DNA from: Bordetella genomosp. 13
Lineage (GTDB): Bacteria; Pseudomonadota; Gammaproteobacteria; Burkholderiales; Burkholderiaceae_B
Length of the DNA: 64,000 nt
Direction: 5' to 3'
Assembly (NCBI RefSeq): GCF_002119665.1
Contig: NZ_CP021111.1
Location: 1,674,001 to 1,738,000 of the forward strand
Under the pieces are notes generated by a model, which searched no databases, had not been told where the DNA came from, and was given only the letters and a program-made list of their open reading frames with translations. Position 1 is the stretch's first letter. Every line of letters begins with the position of its first letter. Shown here piece after piece: positions 7,193 to 15,412 of the stretch. The translations under genes and the position numbers were made by a program.

Positions 7193-8386
7193 ATGGATCG
7201 CCGTCGTTTCCTGACCCACGCCGCCTCCCTCCCCCTGCTGTTCCATGGCGCGCGCCTGTACGCGGCGCCGGCCGCCGACGCGCGCCTGCTGGTCGTGTTC
7301 ATGCGCGGTGCCTACGACTGCGCGAGCCTGCTGGTTCCGACAGATAGCGACTTCTACTATGAATCGCGCCCGAACATCGCCATCGCCAGGCCGGGCACGG
7401 CGCCCGATGCCGCGGTGGCGCTTGTCGACGGCTGGGCCTTGCATCCGGCGGTGGCGGAAAACCTGCTGCCCCTGTACCGGCAGGGCGAGCTTGCCTTCGT
7501 GCCGTTCGCGGGCACCGACAATCTCAGCCGCAGCCATTTCGAGACGCAGAACAGCATCGAACTCGGCCGGGCCGGCGCCGCTCGCGGAAAATCCCGCACG
7601 GGCTTTCTCAACCGCCTGTCCGCGCTGCTGTCCGAGGACACGCGCAGGCCGGCGGCGTTCACGCGCGACGTGCCGCAGATACTGCGCGGCGATCTGGGCG
7701 TGCCCAACATCGACCTGGGTGGCGGCAGCCGCAAGTCGTCGCTTACCGATGAACGGGCGCGCGTCCTCGCCGACATGTACAGGGGCACCGACCTGGCCGC
7801 CCCGGTGGACGAGGGGCTGATGGTCGCCGGCCAGGTCAGCGAGGCCATGCTGAAAGAAATGGCCGAAGCCAACGGCAAGGCCGGTTCCGCGCAGGCACTG
7901 GAGCAGCAGGCCAGGCGTATCGGCTCGTTCATGGCGGACCGCTACAACATCGGCTTCGTCGACGTGGGCGGCTGGGATACGCACGTATCGCAAGGCAGCT
8001 CGACGGGGGCGCTGGCATCCAATCTTGGCCGCCTAGGCCGGGCGCTTGCCGCCTATGCCGACGCGATGGGCCGGGCCTGGAGAAACACCACGGTGGTGGT
8101 CATCAGCGAGTTCGGGCGCACGTTCCGCGAGAACGGCAACAAGGGCACGGACCACGGGCACGGCACCGTGTACTGGGTGCTGGGGGGCAACGTGAACGGC
8201 GGCCGCATCGCCGGGCGCCAGGTGAAGGTCGAACAGGCAACGCTGTTCCAGGACCGCGACTTTCCCGTCCTCACCGACTATCGAGACCTCTTCGCAGGCC
8301 TGTTTGGACGGCTGTACGGCCTGGGCCCGGCCCAGCTCGAACGCGTCTTCCCCGGCGTCAGGCCGCGGGACCTGCAATTGGTGTGA
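7193..8386 (+). CDS. DUF1501 family exported protein (sulfatase/phosphatase-like fold)
   Basis: A 397-residue protein. The start at 7193 gives an N-terminus with consecutive arginines before a hydrophobic stretch, MDRRRFLTHAASLPLLFHG, which looks like a twin-arginine (Tat) signal, so the protein probably folds in the cytosol before export. DUF1501 belongs to the alkaline phosphatase-like superfamily. Visible blocks include RLLVVFMRGAYDCASLLVP, FVDVGGWDTHVSQG, and VVVISEFGRTFRENGNKGTDHGHGT, the latter with the His/Asp cluster typical of metal-binding sites in that fold. It directly follows the DUF1800 gene and the two form an operon. Substrate and role are unknown. Confidence 0.88.
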   Translation: MDRRRFLTHAASLPLLFHGARLYAAPAADARLLVVFMRGAYDCASLLVPTDSDFYYESRPNIAIARPGTAPDAAVALVDGWALHPAVAENLLPLYRQGELAFVPFAGTDNLSRSHFETQNSIELGRAGAARGKSRTGFLNRLSALLSEDTRRPAAFTRDVPQILRGDLGVPNIDLGGGSRKSSLTDERARVLADMYRGTDLAAPVDEGLMVAGQVSEAMLKEMAEANGKAGSAQALEQQARRIGSFMADRYNIGFVDVGGWDTHVSQGSSTGALASNLGRLGRALAAYADAMGRAWRNTTVVVISEFGRTFRENGNKGTDHGHGTVYWVLGGNVNGGRIAGRQVKVEQATLFQDRDFPVLTDYRDLFAGLFGRLYGLGPAQLERVFPGVRPRDLQLV

Positions 8387-8486
8387 CCGCGCAGACTCCG
8401 AAAACCACTCAGCGGCGGGAACCTCGCCGCGGCGCTACACTTTGGCCGCTGGCGGCTGCCGCCCCTCGCCCTCACGGAGGTTCTGC

Positions 8487-8990
8487 ATGAGCACCACCCT
8501 GTTCGATTTTTCGGCCCGCGGCCTGGACGGCCAGGAGCGCCCCTTGTCCGAGTTCGCCGGCCAGGTCGCCCTGGTCGTCAACGTGGCGTCGCAATGCGGT
8601 TTCACGCCCCAGTACTCCGGCCTGGAAGAGCTGTATCGCAGCTATCGCGACCAGGGCTTCACCGTGCTGGGCTTTCCCTGCAACCAGTTCGGCCATCAGG
8701 AACCGGGCGACGCGGCCGAGATCCGCGGCTTCTGCGACACGCAGTACGGCGTTACTTTTCCGATGTTCGACAAGATCGACGTGAACGGCGCCGATGCGCA
8801 TCCGCTGTATCGCTGGCTGAAGGAACAGAAGCCCGGCCTGCTGGGCACGGAAGCCATCAAATGGAACTTCACCAAGTTTCTGGTGGGGCGCGACGGCCAG
8901 GTCATCAAGCGCTATGCGCCCACCGACGCGCCCGCGTCGTTCAAGAGCGACGTCGAAGCCGCCTGCGCCCAACCGGCGGCCAGCGTTTGA
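8487..8990 (+). CDS. Glutathione peroxidase family thiol peroxidase
   Basis: A 167-residue cytosolic enzyme with all three GPx signature blocks: VVNVASQCGFTPQYSGLE (peroxidatic Cys, where animal GPx has selenocysteine), GFPCNQFGHQEPG (second Cys and active-site Gln) and IKWNFTKFLVGRDG (active-site Trp and Asn). Bacterial enzymes of this type (BtuE/Gpo-like) reduce hydrogen peroxide and lipid hydroperoxides, usually with thioredoxin. The ATG at 8487 follows ACGGAGG. The gene is monocistronic and converges on the Lrp regulator gene with a single base between the stop codons. Confidence 0.93.
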   Translation: MSTTLFDFSARGLDGQERPLSEFAGQVALVVNVASQCGFTPQYSGLEELYRSYRDQGFTVLGFPCNQFGHQEPGDAAEIRGFCDTQYGVTFPMFDKIDVNGADAHPLYRWLKEQKPGLLGTEAIKWNFTKFLVGRDGQVIKRYAPTDAPASFKSDVEAACAQPAASV

Positions 8991-8991
8991 G

Positions 8992-9444
8992 CTAGCGCAG
9001 CGGCGGCAGGCGCCGCTTCAGCGGCGTGGACTTCACCAGGGCCGTGTTCGTTTCCGCGTACTCCACGATGCGGTCCAGCACGGCGTCCAGTTCGCCGATG
9101 GACCGCAGCACCACCCGCGCATAAAAGCAGTCTTCCCCCGTGACCTTGTCGCATTCCACGAACGCGGGAATGGCGGGAATGAGCTGCTCGACCTTGCGCA
9201 ACTGCCCGGGCAGCGGCCGGATGCGCACGATGGCCTGCAGGCTGTAGCCCAGCGCGGCGGGGTCGATCTCGAGCGTATAGCTGCCTATCACCCCCGAGTC
9301 TTCGAGCCGGCGCAGGCGATCGGCCACGCTGGGCGGCGACATGCCGACCTGTCGTGCCAGATCGGCGGCGGTGGTGCGCGCATTGGCGGTAAGCAGCTCG
9401 ACCAGGCGGCGATCGGTCTCGTCCAGGGCAGGATTTTCGTTCAT
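8992..9444 (-). CDS. Lrp/AsnC family transcriptional regulator
   Basis: A 150-residue regulator. Residues about 5-60 form the N-terminal helix-turn-helix (LDETDRRLVELLTANARTT, then LARQVGMSPPSVADRLRRLE), and residues 70-140 the ligand-binding RAM domain (VVLRSIGELDAVLDRIVEY). Lrp/AsnC proteins sense amino acids. This one is transcribed divergently from an EamA-family exporter starting 149 bases away, an arrangement typical of a regulator controlling its neighbouring amino-acid exporter. That link is inferred from position. The shared intergenic stretch is unusually AT-rich, as Lrp sites often are. Confidence 0.92.
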   Translation of the reverse strand: MNENPALDETDRRLVELLTANARTTAADLARQVGMSPPSVADRLRRLEDSGVIGSYTLEIDPAALGYSLQAIVRIRPLPGQLRKVEQLIPAIPAFVECDKVTGEDCFYARVVLRSIGELDAVLDRIVEYAETNTALVKSTPLKRRLPPLR

Positions 9445-9593
9445 AAGGTATTTCCTGGTTTTGGCTAAATATTGAAGGAAAAATCCGACATCAAAGAAAT
9501 TTCATACATGTACCTTCCTGATTGTGCCTGGGATAATTTTCATCATCCACCACCCTGATGATGCCGCCCCGCGACGGCTCCCGGAGCACTACC
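9445..9593. promoter_or_regulatory. AT-rich divergent promoter region, Lrp gene / EamA exporter
   Basis: The intergenic DNA is markedly richer in A and T than the coding sequence around it (for example TGGCTAAATATTGAAGG and AAAGAAATTTCATACATG). It must hold both divergent promoters and probably the sites where the adjacent Lrp-type regulator binds. No single clean palindrome stands out. Confidence 0.45.
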
Positions 9594-10565
9594 ATGTCCG
9601 CCTCCTTGCAAGAACGTACCGGCTTGATGCAGATGGCTGCCGCCATGACGCTGTCGGGCACGCTCGGTTATTTCGTCCTCGAATCGGGGCAGAGCCCCTG
9701 GAACATCGTCTTTCTGCGCTGCGTGTTCGGCGCGCTGGGCCTGCTGGCCTACTGCGCGGCGCGCGGCCTGCTGCGCCCCGGCCTGTTCACCGCCCGCACC
9801 CTCGGCCTGGCGCTGCTGGCCGGCGCCGCGCTCGTCTTCAACTGGGTGCTGTTGTTCTCGGCCTACCGCCTGGCCTCGATTTCGCTGTCCACGGCGGTCT
9901 ACAACATGCAGCCGTTCATCCTTATCGGCCTGGGCGCCGCCTTCCTGGGCGAGCGTCCCACGCGCGGCAAGCTCGCCTGGACCGCGGTGGCGTTCGGCGG
10001 ACTGCTGCTGGTGCTGCGGGTGTCGCCCGCGCGCCTGGGCGACGGGCAGGACTATCTGGTGGGACTGGCCCTGGCGTTGGGCGCTGGCGCGCTTTATGCC
10101 GTGACGGCCATACTGGTCAAGCGCCTCACCGGCGTCCCGCCGCAGGTGCTGGCGCTGGTGCAGGTGGCGCTGGGCGCCGTGCTGCTGCTGCCGCTGGCCG
10201 ACCTGCACGCCCTGCCTCAAGCTCCCGCCCAGTGGGGCAGCGTGGTCGCGCTGGGCCTGGTGCACACCAGCCTGATGTACATCCTGCTGTATTCGGCGCT
10301 GCAGAAGCTGCCGACCTCGTCGGCCGCGCCGCTCAGTTTCATCTATCCGGTGGTGGCGATGCTGCTAGACTACGTGGTGTACGGCCAGCGCCTGGCTGCG
10401 GTGCAATGGCTGGGTGTGGCGCTGATCTTCGTGGCCGTGGCGGGCGTCAGCCTGCGGCGCACCCCCACCGGCGGCACGCCGGGCGCCACGGCGACGGCGG
10501 GACGCGCGCATGGGGTCTCGCGCGCGGCAAACCCGGTCAATCCCGCGCCACGCGCCGGGGCTTGA
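9594..10565 (+). CDS. EamA/DMT family transporter
   Basis: A 323-residue inner-membrane protein with about ten hydrophobic helices in two EamA repeats (residues roughly 10-135 and 150-290), the normal drug/metabolite transporter layout. Recognisable segments are FLRCVFGALGLL in helix 2, STAVYNMQPFILIGLGAAFLGE in the first repeat and SAAPLSFIYPVVAMLLDYVVYG in the second. Such proteins export amino acids, purines or other metabolites, and the divergent Lrp-type regulator points to an amino acid. The start at 9594 follows GGAG at 8 nt; an ATG 36 bases upstream lacks a ribosome site. The C-terminal tail is hydrophilic. Confidence 0.9.
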   Translation: MSASLQERTGLMQMAAAMTLSGTLGYFVLESGQSPWNIVFLRCVFGALGLLAYCAARGLLRPGLFTARTLGLALLAGAALVFNWVLLFSAYRLASISLSTAVYNMQPFILIGLGAAFLGERPTRGKLAWTAVAFGGLLLVLRVSPARLGDGQDYLVGLALALGAGALYAVTAILVKRLTGVPPQVLALVQVALGAVLLLPLADLHALPQAPAQWGSVVALGLVHTSLMYILLYSALQKLPTSSAAPLSFIYPVVAMLLDYVVYGQRLAAVQWLGVALIFVAVAGVSLRRTPTGGTPGATATAGRAHGVSRAANPVNPAPRAGA

Positions 10566-10646
10566 GGCCTGCGGGCCGCGCCAAGCCGCTATCATGAGGC
10601 ATTACCGCCCGCGCCGCGTGCGGGCGACGCCATGCAAAGGACGCTC

Positions 10647-11348
10647 ATGATCGACCTGTACTACTGGACGACCCCCAACGGCCACAAGATCACCCTGTTC
10701 CTGGAAGAGACCGGACTGCCCTATCGCATCCACCCGGTGAACATCAGCAAGGGCGAGCAGTTCCAGCCCGAGTTCCTGGCCATCGCTCCGAACAACCGCA
10801 TTCCCGCCATCGTCGACCAGGCGCCCGCCGACGGCGGCGCCCCGGTATCGCTGTTCGAGTCCGGCGCCATCCTGCTCTACCTGGCCGAGAAGACCGGCCG
10901 CTTCATCCCGCAAGACGTGCGCGGCCGCGCCGAGGTGCTGCAGTGGCTGTTCTGGCAGATGGGCGGCCTGGGGCCCATGGCGGGCCAGAACCACCACTTC
11001 TCGGCCTATGCGCCCGAGCCCGTGCCCTATGCCATCGAGCGCTACGTGAAGGAAACCAACCGCCTGTATGGCGTGCTGAACCACCGCCTGGCCGATCGGG
11101 AGTTCGTGGCCGGCGACTACTCCATCGCGGACATGGCGGCCTATCCATGGATCGTGCCGCACGAGCGCCAGGGCCAGAACCTGGACGACTTCCCGCACCT
11201 GAAACGCTGGTTCCACGCCATCGCCGAGCGGCCGGCCACGGTGCGCGCCTACGAGAAGGCCAAAGAGATCAACGTGGCGCCTTCGGTGGGCGACGAGGCC
11301 TCGCGCCGCGTGCTGTTCGGCCAGACGGCCGCCTCGCTGCGCCGCTGA
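10647..11348 (+). CDS. Glutathione S-transferase family protein (YfcG/YghU-like)
   Basis: A 233-residue protein with an N-terminal thioredoxin-like domain (residues 1-80) and an all-helical C-terminal domain. The N-terminal YYWTTPNGHKITLFLEE carries the TxNGxK motif of the Nu-class enzymes YfcG and YghU, which act as disulfide-bond reductases with two bound glutathiones rather than as detoxifying transferases. The next blocks are PNNRIPAIVD and FESGAILLYLAEK (glutathione gamma-glutamyl binding). The ATG at 10647 was preferred over one 15 bases upstream because AAAGGA sits 6 nt before it. It is followed closely by a GNAT gene. Confidence 0.9.
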   Translation: MIDLYYWTTPNGHKITLFLEETGLPYRIHPVNISKGEQFQPEFLAIAPNNRIPAIVDQAPADGGAPVSLFESGAILLYLAEKTGRFIPQDVRGRAEVLQWLFWQMGGLGPMAGQNHHFSAYAPEPVPYAIERYVKETNRLYGVLNHRLADREFVAGDYSIADMAAYPWIVPHERQGQNLDDFPHLKRWFHAIAERPATVRAYEKAKEINVAPSVGDEASRRVLFGQTAASLRR

Positions 11349-11353
11349 CGGCC

Positions 11354-11824
11354 ATGTCCAGCGCGACCGCGGTATTCCGACGCGCCACCGCCGCCGACCT
11401 GCCCGCCATCGTCGGGCTGCTGGCCGACGACATCCTGGGCAGCAGCCGCGAGGATGGCACGCAGCCGCCCAGCCCCGCGTATCAGGCCGCATTCGCGGCC
11501 ATCGACCGCGACCCCAACCAGCTGCTGGTCGTGGCCGAAGTGGACGCGCGCGTGGCCGGCTGCCTGCAGCTCAGCTTCATTCCCGGACTGGCGCACCAGG
11601 GCGCCTGGCGCGGCCAGATCGAGGCGGTGCGCATTGCCTCGACCCTGCGCGGCAGCGGCGTCGGCCGCGCCATGTTCGAGTGGGCCATCGAGCAATGCCG
11701 CGGCCGTGGCTGCGCCATGGTGCAACTGACCACGGACAAGCGCCGCGACGACGCGCGGCGCTTCTATGAATCGCTGGGTTTCACGGCCAGCCATGAAGGC
11801 ATGAAGCTGCGGCTGGCCGACTGA
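11354..11824 (+). CDS. GNAT family N-acetyltransferase
   Basis: A 156-residue acetyltransferase covering a single GNAT domain. The acetyl-CoA pyrophosphate loop is seen as IASTLRGSGVGRAMFEWAI (R/QxxGxG/A motif A), followed by the C-terminal DDARRFYESLGFTASHEGM block. It transfers an acetyl group from acetyl-CoA to an amine whose identity cannot be read from sequence. The start at 11354 is 5 bases after the GST stop codon, so it is very likely in the same transcript, and the lipoate-ligase genes follow within 20 bases. Confidence 0.9.
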   Translation: MSSATAVFRRATAADLPAIVGLLADDILGSSREDGTQPPSPAYQAAFAAIDRDPNQLLVVAEVDARVAGCLQLSFIPGLAHQGAWRGQIEAVRIASTLRGSGVGRAMFEWAIEQCRGRGCAMVQLTTDKRRDDARRFYESLGFTASHEGMKLRLAD

Positions 11825-11842
11825 TTCAAGGAGTCTTACCCC

Positions 11843-12118
11843 ATGCACGGAGAGTACAAGGTGCCCGGCGGCAAGCTGGTGGTCGCCGACGTCGACGTCG
11901 AGGCCGGCCGCCTGGCGCGCGTCCGCATCAGCGGCGATTTCTTTCTCGAGCCGCCTGAAGCGCTCGACGCCATCAACCGCGGCCTGTGCGGCCTGCCGGT
12001 CCACGCCGGCGAATCGGAACTGGCCGAGGCCGTACGCCGCGCGTTGCCCGAGGGCGCCGAACTGTTCGGCTTCTCGCCCGAGGCGGTCGCGGTAGTGGTA
12101 CGGAGAGCCCTGCCATGA
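11843..12118 (+). CDS. Lipoate-protein ligase accessory (LplA C-terminal domain / LplB-like) protein
   Basis: A 91-residue protein opening HGEYKVPGGKLVVADV, followed by IRISGDFFLEPPEAL and a C-terminal helix-rich segment. This pattern is that of the small C-terminal domain of lipoate-protein ligase A, which in organisms such as Thermoplasma is a separate LplB polypeptide needed for lipoate adenylation. The gene ends in an ATGA overlap with the catalytic lplA-like gene, strongly supporting a two-subunit ligase. In Escherichia coli the same domain is fused to LplA. The function is inferred from the family and from the overlap. Confidence 0.82.
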   Translation: MHGEYKVPGGKLVVADVDVEAGRLARVRISGDFFLEPPEALDAINRGLCGLPVHAGESELAEAVRRALPEGAELFGFSPEAVAVVVRRALP

Positions 12119-12978
12119 CCGAACACGACAGCGCATCCGCCGCGCCGCAGCCCTCGCCGGCCGCCGCGCCCACCACCGTTCCGCCCATGCCCACGCCGGG
12201 TCCGCGCCGCACCTCGTGGTCCGACTACGAGTGGCAACTGGTGCACGAAGGGCCCCAGCCGCCTGCGCTGCACATGGCGCTGGACGCCGTGATCACCGAC
12301 GAGGTCGGCGCCGGGCGCCGTCCGCCTACCCTGCGCATCTGGGAATGGTCGGCCTCGGCTGTGGTCATCGGCCGCTTCCAGTCGCTGAAGAACGAAGTGG
12401 ACATGCAGGCCGCGCGCGAACACGGCGTGACCGTCGTGCGTCGCGTCAGCGGCGGCGGCGCCATGTTCGTCGAGCCCGGCAACACCATCACGTACTCGCT
12501 CAGCGTGCCGCAGGCGCTGGTACATGGCATGAGCTTCCAGGAATCGTACGAGTTCCTGGACGCCTGGGTCATCCGCGCGCTGCACGACCTCGGCATCAAG
12601 GCCTGGTACCAGCCCCTGAACGACATCGCCTCCGAAGGCGGCAAGATCGGCGGAGCCGCCCAGGCCCGGCGCGGCGGTGCGGTGCTGCACCACGTCACCA
12701 TGTCCTATGACATCGATGCCGAGAAAATGGTGCAGGTGCTGCGCATCGGCCGCGAGAAGCTTTCCGACAAGGGCACCACCAGCGCCAAGAAGCGGGTCGA
12801 TCCCCTGCGCAGCCAGACCGGACTGGCGCGCCAGGCCATCATCGGCCGCATGCTCGAGACCTTCTCGGGCATGTGCCTGCTGGCCCCCGGCACGCTGGGG
12901 GCGGCCACGCTCGAGGCAGCGCAGCGCCAGGCCGACGAGAAGTTTTCCAGCGAGGCATGGACCGCCATGGTCCCCTGA
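12115..12978 (+). CDS. lplA: Lipoate-protein ligase A, catalytic subunit
   Basis: A 287-residue BPL/LplA/LipB-fold ligase that attaches lipoic acid to E2 subunits and GcvH using ATP. The N-terminal 40 residues are a Pro/Ala-rich extension (TPGPRR) without known role. The catalytic domain shows ALDAVITDEV, VVIGRFQSLKNEVD, the lipoyl-AMP loop VRRVSGGGAMFVEPGN and the catalytic-lysine segment ASEGGKIGGAAQARRGG. The C-terminal accessory domain is missing and is supplied by the gene just upstream, whose stop overlaps this start. Together they make a split lipoate salvage ligase. Confidence 0.9.
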   Translation: MTEHDSASAAPQPSPAAAPTTVPPMPTPGPRRTSWSDYEWQLVHEGPQPPALHMALDAVITDEVGAGRRPPTLRIWEWSASAVVIGRFQSLKNEVDMQAAREHGVTVVRRVSGGGAMFVEPGNTITYSLSVPQALVHGMSFQESYEFLDAWVIRALHDLGIKAWYQPLNDIASEGGKIGGAAQARRGGAVLHHVTMSYDIDAEKMVQVLRIGREKLSDKGTTSAKKRVDPLRSQTGLARQAIIGRMLETFSGMCLLAPGTLGAATLEAAQRQADEKFSSEAWTAMVP

Positions 12979-12988
12979 GGAGGCCGTC

Positions 12989-13783
12989 ATGTCGCATCTG
13001 CCATTTGCCCTGCGAGCCGGGCTCGTCTCCATGGCCGTGCTGCTGGCGGCCTGCGGCAGCTCGCCGCCGGATACGATCAGCCTGCCCGCGCAGGGCGCCG
13101 CCGTCAGCGCGGACGTGCGCACCCAGCCCGTGCGGCGCGAGCTGACCAAACCCGGCTGCAAGGGCGAGGACTGCCCCCGCATCGTCGTGGACAGCATCGC
13201 CTTTCCCGAGATACCTGCGCTGACGCAGCACGTGGACAGCAGCCTGGCCGGCATGACGGGCGTGGACGCCAATCTGCGGGGCGCCTATCGCACCATCGAC
13301 GAGTACATTGCCTATTTCTGGCGTACCGCCCAGCCTCGCGACCGCACCGAACTGCGCGCCAAAGTGCGCGACGTGGTGGCGGACGTCATCGGCGTGGAAC
13401 TGCAGACGGCCCAGTACCTGACTGGCGCGGCCCATGGCATTCCCGCGACGCATTTCCTGAACTGGCAGCGCGCCTCGGGCCGCGAACTGGTGCTGGACGA
13501 CGTGCTGATTCCTGGTCGGCGCGACCAGTATGTGCAGGCGCTGCGCACCGCGCATCGCGCCTGGCTCAAGCAGAACGAAGACGCCGCGCGCGATCCGGCC
13601 GCCTACGACCGCACGTGGCCGTTCGTCGAAAGCAGCAACTACACGCTGACGCGCCAGGGCATGGTGGTGAAGTACGACGCCTACTCCATCGCGCCCTACT
13701 CGCACGGCCAGCCCGAGCTGACGATTCCGTACGATGCCCTGCGCGGCATCCTGAAGCCGGAGTTCATGCCGGCTGGGGGCTGA
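12989..13783 (+). CDS. Lipoprotein with DUF3298/RsiV-like domain
   Basis: A 264-residue protein with a lipoprotein signal (hydrophobic stretch then lipobox LLAAC), so it should be lipidated on the outer face of the inner membrane or in the outer membrane. The mature part contains a DUF4163-like stretch followed by a C-terminal DUF3298-type region, with ASGRELVLDDVLIPGRRDQ and FVESSNYTLTRQGMVVKYDAYSIAPYSHGQPELTIPY. RsiV-like proteins of this fold bind lysozyme, but many members have no known role. It starts 10 bases after lplA behind a GAGGAGG ribosome site. A terminator lies just after the stop. Confidence 0.8.
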   Translation: MSHLPFALRAGLVSMAVLLAACGSSPPDTISLPAQGAAVSADVRTQPVRRELTKPGCKGEDCPRIVVDSIAFPEIPALTQHVDSSLAGMTGVDANLRGAYRTIDEYIAYFWRTAQPRDRTELRAKVRDVVADVIGVELQTAQYLTGAAHGIPATHFLNWQRASGRELVLDDVLIPGRRDQYVQALRTAHRAWLKQNEDAARDPAAYDRTWPFVESSNYTLTRQGMVVKYDAYSIAPYSHGQPELTIPYDALRGILKPEFMPAGG

Positions 13784-13803
13784 GCTCTATCATCGGTATG
13801 CAA

Positions 13804-13832
13804 AACGGCCCGCGCGATGCGGGCCGTTCGTT
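13804..13832. terminator. Bidirectional rho-independent terminator between lipoprotein gene and gdhA
   Basis: AACGGCCCGC-gcgat-GCGGGCCGTT is a perfect 10-bp stem with a 5-base loop between two convergent genes. On the minus strand the stem runs into TTTT, a good terminator for gdhA. On the plus strand it is followed by the weaker TTCGTTC and would serve the lipoprotein gene. Confidence 0.85.
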
Positions 13833-13893
13833 CACTGGCGCGTCCAGCAGCCCGCGCGACGCCGCGCGGACTGGTTTGCTGCCGCGCGCCGAA

Positions 13894-15183
13894 TCAGGGG
13901 TACAGACCGCGCACCTGGCGGGCCTGCAGGATGCGCGTGCACGCCACGATGAACGCGGCGGTGCGCAGCGACACCTTCTGCTCGCGCGACATCTGGGCGA
14001 TGGCGGCGTAGGCTTCGCGCATCAGGCGCTCGAGGCGGTGGTTGATCTCGTCCTCGCTCCAGAAGAAGCTGGAGAAATCCTGCACCCATTCGAAGTAGCT
14101 GACCGTCACGCCGCCGGCGTTGGCCAGCACGTCCGGCACGACGTAAACGCCGTTGTCGTGCAGGATGTCGTCGGCCTCGGGGGTGGTGGGACCGTTGGCG
14201 CCTTCGACCACCACCTTGGCGCGCACCTTGCCGGCGTTCTCGGAGGTGATCTGGTTCTCGAGCGCCGCCGGGATCAGGAAATCGGTTTCCAGGCCCCAGA
14301 AATCGGCGTTGGCCAGCGCCTCGCCGCCCGAGAAGCCGCCCACCCCGCCCTTGTTCGAGACGTGGGCCAGCAGCTTGTGCACGTCGAGGCCGGCCGGGTT
14401 GTAGACCGTGCCGGTGTGGTCCTGCGCGGCCACCACGACGGCGCCGGCCTCGTGGAACAGGCGGGCGGCGGTGCCGCCCACGTTGCCGAAGCCCTGCACG
14501 ATGACCTTGGCGCCGGCCACGTCGATGTTCAGGTCGCGTGCCGCCTCGCATGCCACGACGAACACGCCGCGGCCGGTGGCTTCGATCCGGCCCAGGCTGC
14601 CGCCCAGCGAGATGGGCTTGCCGGTGACCACGCCGGTGGCCGTGGCGCCCTCGTTCATCGAGTAGGTATCCATCATCCAAGCCATGATCTGGGCGTTGGT
14701 GTTGACGTCGGGCGCGGGAATGTCCTTGGCCGGACCGATGATGACGCCGATTTCAGAGGTATAGCGGCGCGTCATGCGCTCGATTTCGGATTGCGACAGC
14801 TTGCGGGGATCGACCCGGATGCCGCCCTTGGCGCCGCCGTACGGCAGATTGACCGCCGCGTTCTTGACCGACATCCAGGCCGCCAGCGCCATCACTTCGG
14901 ACAGCGTGACGTCCTGGTGAAAGCGCACGCCGCCCTTGCCCGGACCGCGCGAGGTGTTGTGCTGGACGCGATAACCCTCGAAATGCGCGATGGTGCCATT
15001 GTCCATCTCGATGGGCACGTCGACGATCAGGGCGCGCTTGGGACGCTTGAGCGTCTCGACCCAGCGCGCCAGCGGGCCCAGATAGGGCGTGACGCGGTCG
15101 ACCTGTTGAAGGTAGATGCCCCAAGGACCGAGGTGTCCGGCATCGAGATAGGACGGCAAAGCGTGGGCGGAACTTTGAGACAT
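13894..15183 (-). CDS. gdhA: Glutamate dehydrogenase
   Basis: A 429-residue Glu/Leu/Phe/Val dehydrogenase that interconverts glutamate and 2-oxoglutarate plus ammonia. The N-terminal catalytic domain has [11 protein letters not shown], the active-site lysine motif [15 protein letters not shown], and [13 protein letters not shown]. The C-terminal Rossmann domain has [17 protein letters not shown]. The length fits the NAD-type hexameric enzymes of this class, though cofactor preference is not certain. The start at 15183 has GGAGAG 6 nt upstream; an in-frame ATG 45 bases earlier is preceded by nothing useful. The upstream AT-rich tract is the probable promoter. It shares a terminator with the convergent lipoprotein gene. 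Confidence 0.95.
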   Translation of the reverse strand: MSQSSAHALPSYLDAGHLGPWGIYLQQVDRVTPYLGPLARWVETLKRPKRALIVDVPIEMDNGTIAHFEGYRVQHNTSRGPGKGGVRFHQDVTLSEVMALAAWMSVKNAAVNLPYGGAKGGIRVDPRKLSQSEIERMTRRYTSEIGVIIGPAKDIPAPDVNTNAQIMAWMMDTYSMNEGATATGVVTGKPISLGGSLGRIEATGRGVFVVACEAARDLNIDVAGAKVIVQGFGNVGGTAARLFHEAGAVVVAAQDHTGTVYNPAGLDVHKLLAHVSNKGGVGGFSGGEALANADFWGLETDFLIPAALENQITSENAGKVRAKVVVEGANGPTTPEADDILHDNGVYVVPDVLANAGGVTVSYFEWVQDFSSFFWSEDEINHRLERLMREAYAAIAQMSREQKVSLRTAAFIVACTRILQARQVRGLYP

Positions 15184-15412
15184 GGGCTGCTCTCCGGGAG
15201 AAAGTGGTGCCATTGTAGCCACGAACATTGATACGTCACCTATTATTAGTTATTTTATTTAATAGGGACGCATAATGAACAACGCGTTTCTGCATCGTTC
15301 TGACGGCGGTCTCCTGTGCCCGGACATCGTACGCCGCCGCGCCTGGCATCGAAACAGCGGCGAACCCGGGGTCCGCCGATCAGCGGCGTAAACCCGGTCT
15401 CTAGTCGCCGCC
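15184..15412. promoter_or_regulatory. AT-rich island upstream of gdhA with inverted repeat
   Basis: Between gdhA and the ankyrin gene, both on the minus strand, lies a short AT-rich island (15239-15266) that stands out against the GC-rich background. It contains the inverted repeat CCTATTA (15239-15245) / TAATAGG (15260-15266). It is well placed for the gdhA promoter and for a regulator of nitrogen metabolism. The rest of the gap shows no convincing gene. Confidence 0.45.

Noticed and set aside
10606..10626. Hairpin CGCCCGC/GCGGGCG just upstream of the GST gene as a riboswitch or terminator
   Set aside because: A 7-bp GC stem without a T-run is expected by chance in this composition, and there is no known riboswitch core around it.
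15275..15391. 38-codon open frame divergent from gdhA, with an AGGGA-like site
   Set aside because: The predicted peptide is Arg-rich and featureless, and the frame lies in a promoter region. It has no support beyond an ATG and a weak ribosome site.
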